Of a stretch of 55,130 nucleotides of DNA, positions 52,363-55,130 are shown piece after piece. The DNA is taken from assembly GCA_026196035.1 (NCBI GenBank), contig JAPHQX010000123.1, positions 1-55,130 of the forward strand. The letters are read 5' to 3'. Both the position numbers and the translations under genes were made by a program. This stretch comes from Gammaproteobacteria bacterium (GTDB taxonomy: Bacteria > Pseudomonadota > Gammaproteobacteria > SZUA-229). The notes under the pieces were generated by a model that was not told where the DNA came from, did no database searches, and saw only the letters and a list, made by a program, of their open reading frames with translations. Positions within the stretch are counted from its first letter, which is position 1; each line of letters opens with the position of its first letter.

Positions 52363-53307
52363 TTAAATTGAATATTTTTTCAATCTGTAGAGAAAAGCGT
52401 CTCGACTAATACCCAGCAAACGTGCTGCACGGCTTTTATTGCCCTGGCTTAAACCGAGTGCCTGTTTTAATAAGTCGGTTTCCAGCATTTCCAGATTCAG
52501 ACCCTGTGATGGCAATTTGAACCTGCCCGAATCGGCCTCTTTTTTCTGTACGATATCAACAGGTAAATTATGCTCAGTAATTTCCTGCCCCGGCAACAGG
52601 ACAACCAGTCGCTCACACAGATTACGTAATTCACGCACATTGCCTGGCCAACTATAGTTTTGCAGCTGTTTTAATGCTGAGGGTGTGAATTTTGGACTGG
52701 CAAGGTCATGCTGCTCAGATAGTGACGAAATAAAATGCCTGGCGATTAATAAAATATCTGCGCTTCTCTGTTTCAGAGCCGGTAATTCCAGCGGTACAAT
52801 TTTAAGCCGGTAATACAGATCTTCACGAAACAGGCCTTTATTGACCTGTTCAGCGATATTTCTATTAGTTGCTGCTATCAGACGCACATCCACTTTCTGT
52901 AGACGCGAATCACCCACGCACTGACATTCACCATACTCAATAAAACGTAACAACTTTGCCTGAACCGCTAATGACAGCTCTCCGATTTCATCGAGAAATA
53001 ATGTACCGCCTTCAGCCTGTTTGATATAACCTGCCTGATCATTTACTGCGCCGGTAAAGGCACCTTTTTTATGGCCAAACAATTCGGACTCAACAAGGGA
53101 TTCAGGCAGTGCAGCGCAATTGATAGTAACAAAAGGCTTTTCAACTCGATTGCTCGATTCATGTATCGCCTGAGCAAGGAGCTCTTTTCCGGTACCGGTA
53201 TCACCTTCGATTAAAACAGTGACATCAGTTGCGGCAACGATATCAGCAGAGCGAATCACCGAGAGAAATTCTGGAGATTCACCAATGAGCTGTTCAAATG
53301 CTTTCAT
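52363..53307 (-). CDS. Sigma-54-dependent activator without sensory domain
   Basis: 314 residues, starting directly with the AAA+ domain: Walker A EGDTGTGKELLAQAIH, the sigma-54 contact loop GAFTGA, Walker B GGTLFLDEIGEL, and arginine fingers in LFREDLYYRLKIVPLELPALK. The C-terminal Fis-type helix-turn-helix is NKSRAARLLGISRDAFLYRLKKY. With no N-terminal receiver or GAF domain it resembles PspF in plan, which is controlled by a partner protein. The partner is not evident. The gene lies 17 bases after the TauE/SafE gene, so the two are probably cotranscribed. Confidence 0.9.
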   Translation of the reverse strand: MKAFEQLIGESPEFLSVIRSADIVAATDVTVLIEGDTGTGKELLAQAIHESSNRVEKPFVTINCAALPESLVESELFGHKKGAFTGAVNDQAGYIKQAEGGTLFLDEIGELSLAVQAKLLRFIEYGECQCVGDSRLQKVDVRLIAATNRNIAEQVNKGLFREDLYYRLKIVPLELPALKQRSADILLIARHFISSLSEQHDLASPKFTPSALKQLQNYSWPGNVRELRNLCERLVVLLPGQEITEHNLPVDIVQKKEADSGRFKLPSQGLNLEMLETDLLKQALGLSQGNKSRAARLLGISRDAFLYRLKKYSI

Positions 53308-53324
53308 AACGGTCTACCTAAACT

Positions 53325-54035
53325 CTAGTGTTGATGGTGATGGTGTTCATCATATCCAGCACCAAGATATAAACTGGCAATAGCCATAATTACAATAAGG
53401 ATACCAATAATCCTGCGCGTTTGCACTGAGCTGGCAAAGCGCCTTATCCAGCTGGCCATAAAACCCGCCGAGACCATGGTAGGCAGAGTCCCCAGCCCAA
53501 AAGCCAGCATCATACTTGCGCCCTGAACGGCCGAACCGGCTGTAATGGTTGACAATAATACGACATAAACCAGTCCACAGGGCAGCCAGCCCCATGCCAT
53601 ACCATATATCAATGCACGTCCCGGGGAATTGATCGGCATCATTTTTCGAACAACTGGCTGCAGTACCTTCCACACGGGCTGGCCAAACTTTTCGACTCTG
53701 GCCATTTGAGGAAACCAGCCGGCCAGGTAAAAACCTATCGCCACCATAAAAATAACACCGACATACTTGAGAATCTGATGGGCATTATCCAGCCCAAGCG
53801 CCTTGAGAATCTCCAGCCCAAAGGCACCGGCAATAAGGCCTGCCGCCATATAACTAATGATGCGACCGATATTCATCAGACTGACAAATAGAAATAAACG
53901 AGATCGTTTCGAACGGACTTCAACGGGCAGACTAAGACTTAATGCCCCCATTATGCCGCCGCACATACCCAGACAATGTAAAGTGCTGGCCAGTCCAATG
54001 AAAAATATCTGCGTGAGGGTGAGTGTAGAATCCAA
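53325..54035 (-). CDS. TauE/SafE-type (DsbD-like) membrane protein
   Basis: A 236-residue inner-membrane protein of about six helices. Conserved THCLGMCGGIMGALSLSL near the N-terminus and GWLPCGLVYVVLL in the middle form the double-Cys pattern of the family often annotated as sulfite exporter TauE/SafE and seen near cbb3-oxidase or copper/cytochrome c maturation genes. The C-terminus has a His-rich tail (DEHHHHQH) suggesting metal binding. No oxidase genes lie in the window. The function is unproven; a metal or redox role is my guess. Confidence 0.8.
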   Translation of the reverse strand: MDSTLTLTQIFFIGLASTLHCLGMCGGIMGALSLSLPVEVRSKRSRLFLFVSLMNIGRIISYMAAGLIAGAFGLEILKALGLDNAHQILKYVGVIFMVAIGFYLAGWFPQMARVEKFGQPVWKVLQPVVRKMMPINSPGRALIYGMAWGWLPCGLVYVVLLSTITAGSAVQGASMMLAFGLGTLPTMVSAGFMASWIRRFASSVQTRRIIGILIVIMAIASLYLGAGYDEHHHHQH

Positions 54036-54086
54036 TAGCCGGGTGCTTTCTTATTTAATGTAAGGCCTGTTATTTTAAAGCCTGTT

Positions 54087-54106
54087 TTAATCAATGTGTT
54101 GATTAA
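54087..54106. promoter_or_regulatory. 20-bp dyad in divergent intergenic region
   Basis: TTAATCAA-TGTG-TTGATTAA is a perfect 8-bp inverted repeat with 4-base spacer, between the divergent TauE/SafE and epimerase genes. It suits an operator. The half-site order is the reverse of an FNR box. Confidence 0.4.
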
Positions 54107-54202
54107 TCACAGTTAATTTAAATTTAATGTACAACAGCAAATTATCAGATATATTCTATAGAAACAAATAAATGATCAAGGCACATTTCAAGGAGGGCTA
54201 GC

Positions 54203-55130
54203 ATCGCTAAAATCCTGATTACAGGCGCAACAGGTTTTGTTGGTAACCATATACTTGAAACACTGATTGCAATTAATCATCCTGATCTGCAGATTGTGGC
54301 TGCCTGCCGAAATAAAAATAATCTCTCCGCAAACTATACTGGCGAAGTGCGTGTCGGTGATCTGTGTGATGAAGACTATCTGGATCGTATGCTGAATGGG
54401 ATTGATATTATCTGTCATGCTGCCGGCTGGCCCAGTTTTATTAACAGTAAAAAACAGTCCCAGAAAAACTACCTTGAACCCAGCATTGATTTAATAAACA
54501 GAGCCGTTGAATGGCGTGTAAAACGTTTTGTTAATCTGAGTAATATTGCTGTTGCCAGTTTAAACAATCGAAATAACCCCTTAACAAAAGGCAAACCCAG
54601 ACGTCATGCGGCCATGCTGAACTGTATGCTGGCAGTAGAAGATTATCTAAGAATGCAGGCTAATGAGAATTTTTCTGTGGTGAATTTACGCACAGGTATT
54701 TATTCAGGCAAGCAACTACAAACCGGGGTATTACCGGCTCTGCTGGCTCGAGTAAAATCAGGATGCATACCTGAAGTTATTGGCCGATACCGCTATTTTC
54801 CCCTGGTCGACGGCCGGGATATTGGCCAGGCATTTGCCCGGGCTGCCCTTGCGCCGAATCTGCCCTTTTATGAATCCATCAACATTGTGGGACCTGAAGT
54901 ACCTTCTCAAAAATCAGTTTACGATTTTATGCAGACAGAATTTAAGCTGCCACGCCCCCTGATTAAATTACCTGCCAGCCTGGTACAACTGCTCAGTTAT
55001 CCATATGGACTTATCAAATACAAGCATCACCCCTTACTGCCCCGTACACTGGCTGACTTTATAGCTAACCCTCTGATTAATAACGATAATGCAAGCCGTC
55101 TTATCGGTTATAACCCTGAGATTCACTGGA
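54203..55130 (+). CDS. NAD-dependent epimerase/dehydratase, truncated at right edge, ATC start
   Basis: About 309 residues of an extended short-chain dehydrogenase run to the window edge. The Rossmann motif ITGATGFVGNHIL is at the N-terminus. There is VGDLCDEDYLDRMLNGIDIICHAAG, then FPLVDGRDIGQAFARA. The catalytic YxxxK motif is not obvious: the region after VNLSNIAVA has RRHAAMLNCMLAVE, lacking the Tyr. The expected start codon, before AKILITG, is ATC, preceded by a perfect AAGGAGG with a 6-nt spacer. No ATG, GTG or TTG lies in frame between the upstream stop (54173) and the NAD-binding loop. Confidence 0.8.
   Translation, partial: MAKILITGATGFVGNHILETLIAINHPDLQIVAACRNKNNLSANYTGEVRVGDLCDEDYLDRMLNGIDIICHAAGWPSFINSKKQSQKNYLEPSIDLINRAVEWRVKRFVNLSNIAVASLNNRNNPLTKGKPRRHAAMLNCMLAVEDYLRMQANENFSVVNLRTGIYSGKQLQTGVLPALLARVKSGCIPEVIGRYRYFPLVDGRDIGQAFARAALAPNLPFYESINIVGPEVPSQKSVYDFMQTEFKLPRPLIKLPASLVQLLSYPYGLIKYKHHPLLPRTLADFIANPLINNDNASRLIGYNPEIHW

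Noticed and set aside
54087-54106. Possible FNR box
   Set aside because: The FNR consensus is TTGAT-N4-ATCAA. Here the half-sites are in the opposite order (ATCAA-N4-TTGAT), so it is not an FNR site.
1-55130. CRISPR arrays, tRNA or rRNA genes, insertion sequences, prophage
   Set aside because: I looked for direct-repeat spacing, tRNA T-loop sequences and transposase or integrase ORFs by eye and found none; the only tandem repeat is the 50-bp one before ispG.

Overview
This 55 kb window is ordinary-looking chromosomal DNA from a gammaproteobacterium with an AT-rich genome. The evidence for the class is that several housekeeping proteins read as close relatives of enterobacterial ones: AlaA, HdfR, RimO, ApeB, PtsP, AroG, SelO, RimK and the YigB and YdiI types. 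A pyruvate:ferredoxin oxidoreductase operon with a GltD-like fusion subunit, an HCLGMCGG-type TauE/SafE protein and many orphan sensor kinases would fit an environmental, possibly sulfur-oxidising or microaerophilic lineage. That last point is inference; no genus is assigned. I see no rRNA, tRNA, CRISPR array, IS element, prophage or integrase.

Layout. 1-2.9 kb (minus): ppsA (cut by the left edge), a CoA-binding protein, an unknown protein and a YdiI-type thioesterase. 3.0-9.9 kb (plus): a thioredoxin-HEAT fusion, a rhomboid protease behind a nested inverted repeat, rimO, a PhnD-like binding protein paired with a sensor kinase, and fabV. 10.1-11.4 kb: an orphan kinase behind a perfect 30-bp palindrome. 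11.4-13.9 kb (minus): a rimB-rimK-AstE-like operon. 14.2-14.9 kb: a pyrimidine-dimer glycosylase/DUF1722 fusion. 15.1-19.5 kb (minus): the porG-porA-porB-gltD/porD operon, then an iron alcohol dehydrogenase. 21-29.7 kb: mixed metabolic and small unknown genes, including alaA, apeB, an ATP-NAD kinase relative and ispG. 29.7-35.4 kb: ptsP, hdfR with its small acidic neighbour, a SET protein, a GNAT protein and a decayed ispG fragment. 35.4-40.8 kb (minus): a FadL-type porin, a PDZ-containing histidine kinase and a NarL-type regulator in one operon, followed by a helical lipoprotein. 41-50.3 kb: selO, small proteins, a 914-residue surface-type lipoprotein, aroG, a phosphatase, a SPOR protein and an inositol-phosphatase family gene. 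50.5-55.1 kb: a PAS kinase, a sigma-54 activator without a sensor domain, a TauE/SafE protein and an epimerase that lacks a normal start codon.

How the parts work together. The clearest units are the POR operon (oxidative decarboxylation of pyruvate linked to ferredoxin and probably NAD(P)H), the RimB/RimK/AstE-like set (ribosomal protein S6 tail modification, possibly with reversal) and the FadL/PDZ-kinase/NarL set (envelope sensing). Four histidine kinases lie in the window but only one has a response regulator beside it.

The most unusual signals are non-coding or decayed. The ispG start region is repeated three times with an exact 50-bp period, giving two tiny overlapping upstream ORFs. 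A frameshifted relic of an ispG 3' end lies 6.4 kb away. Two lipoprotein genes share a nearly identical hairpin/operator motif. Start sites were adjusted from the ORF track where a ribosome binding site or the family's usual N-terminus argued for it; each case is noted in its entry.
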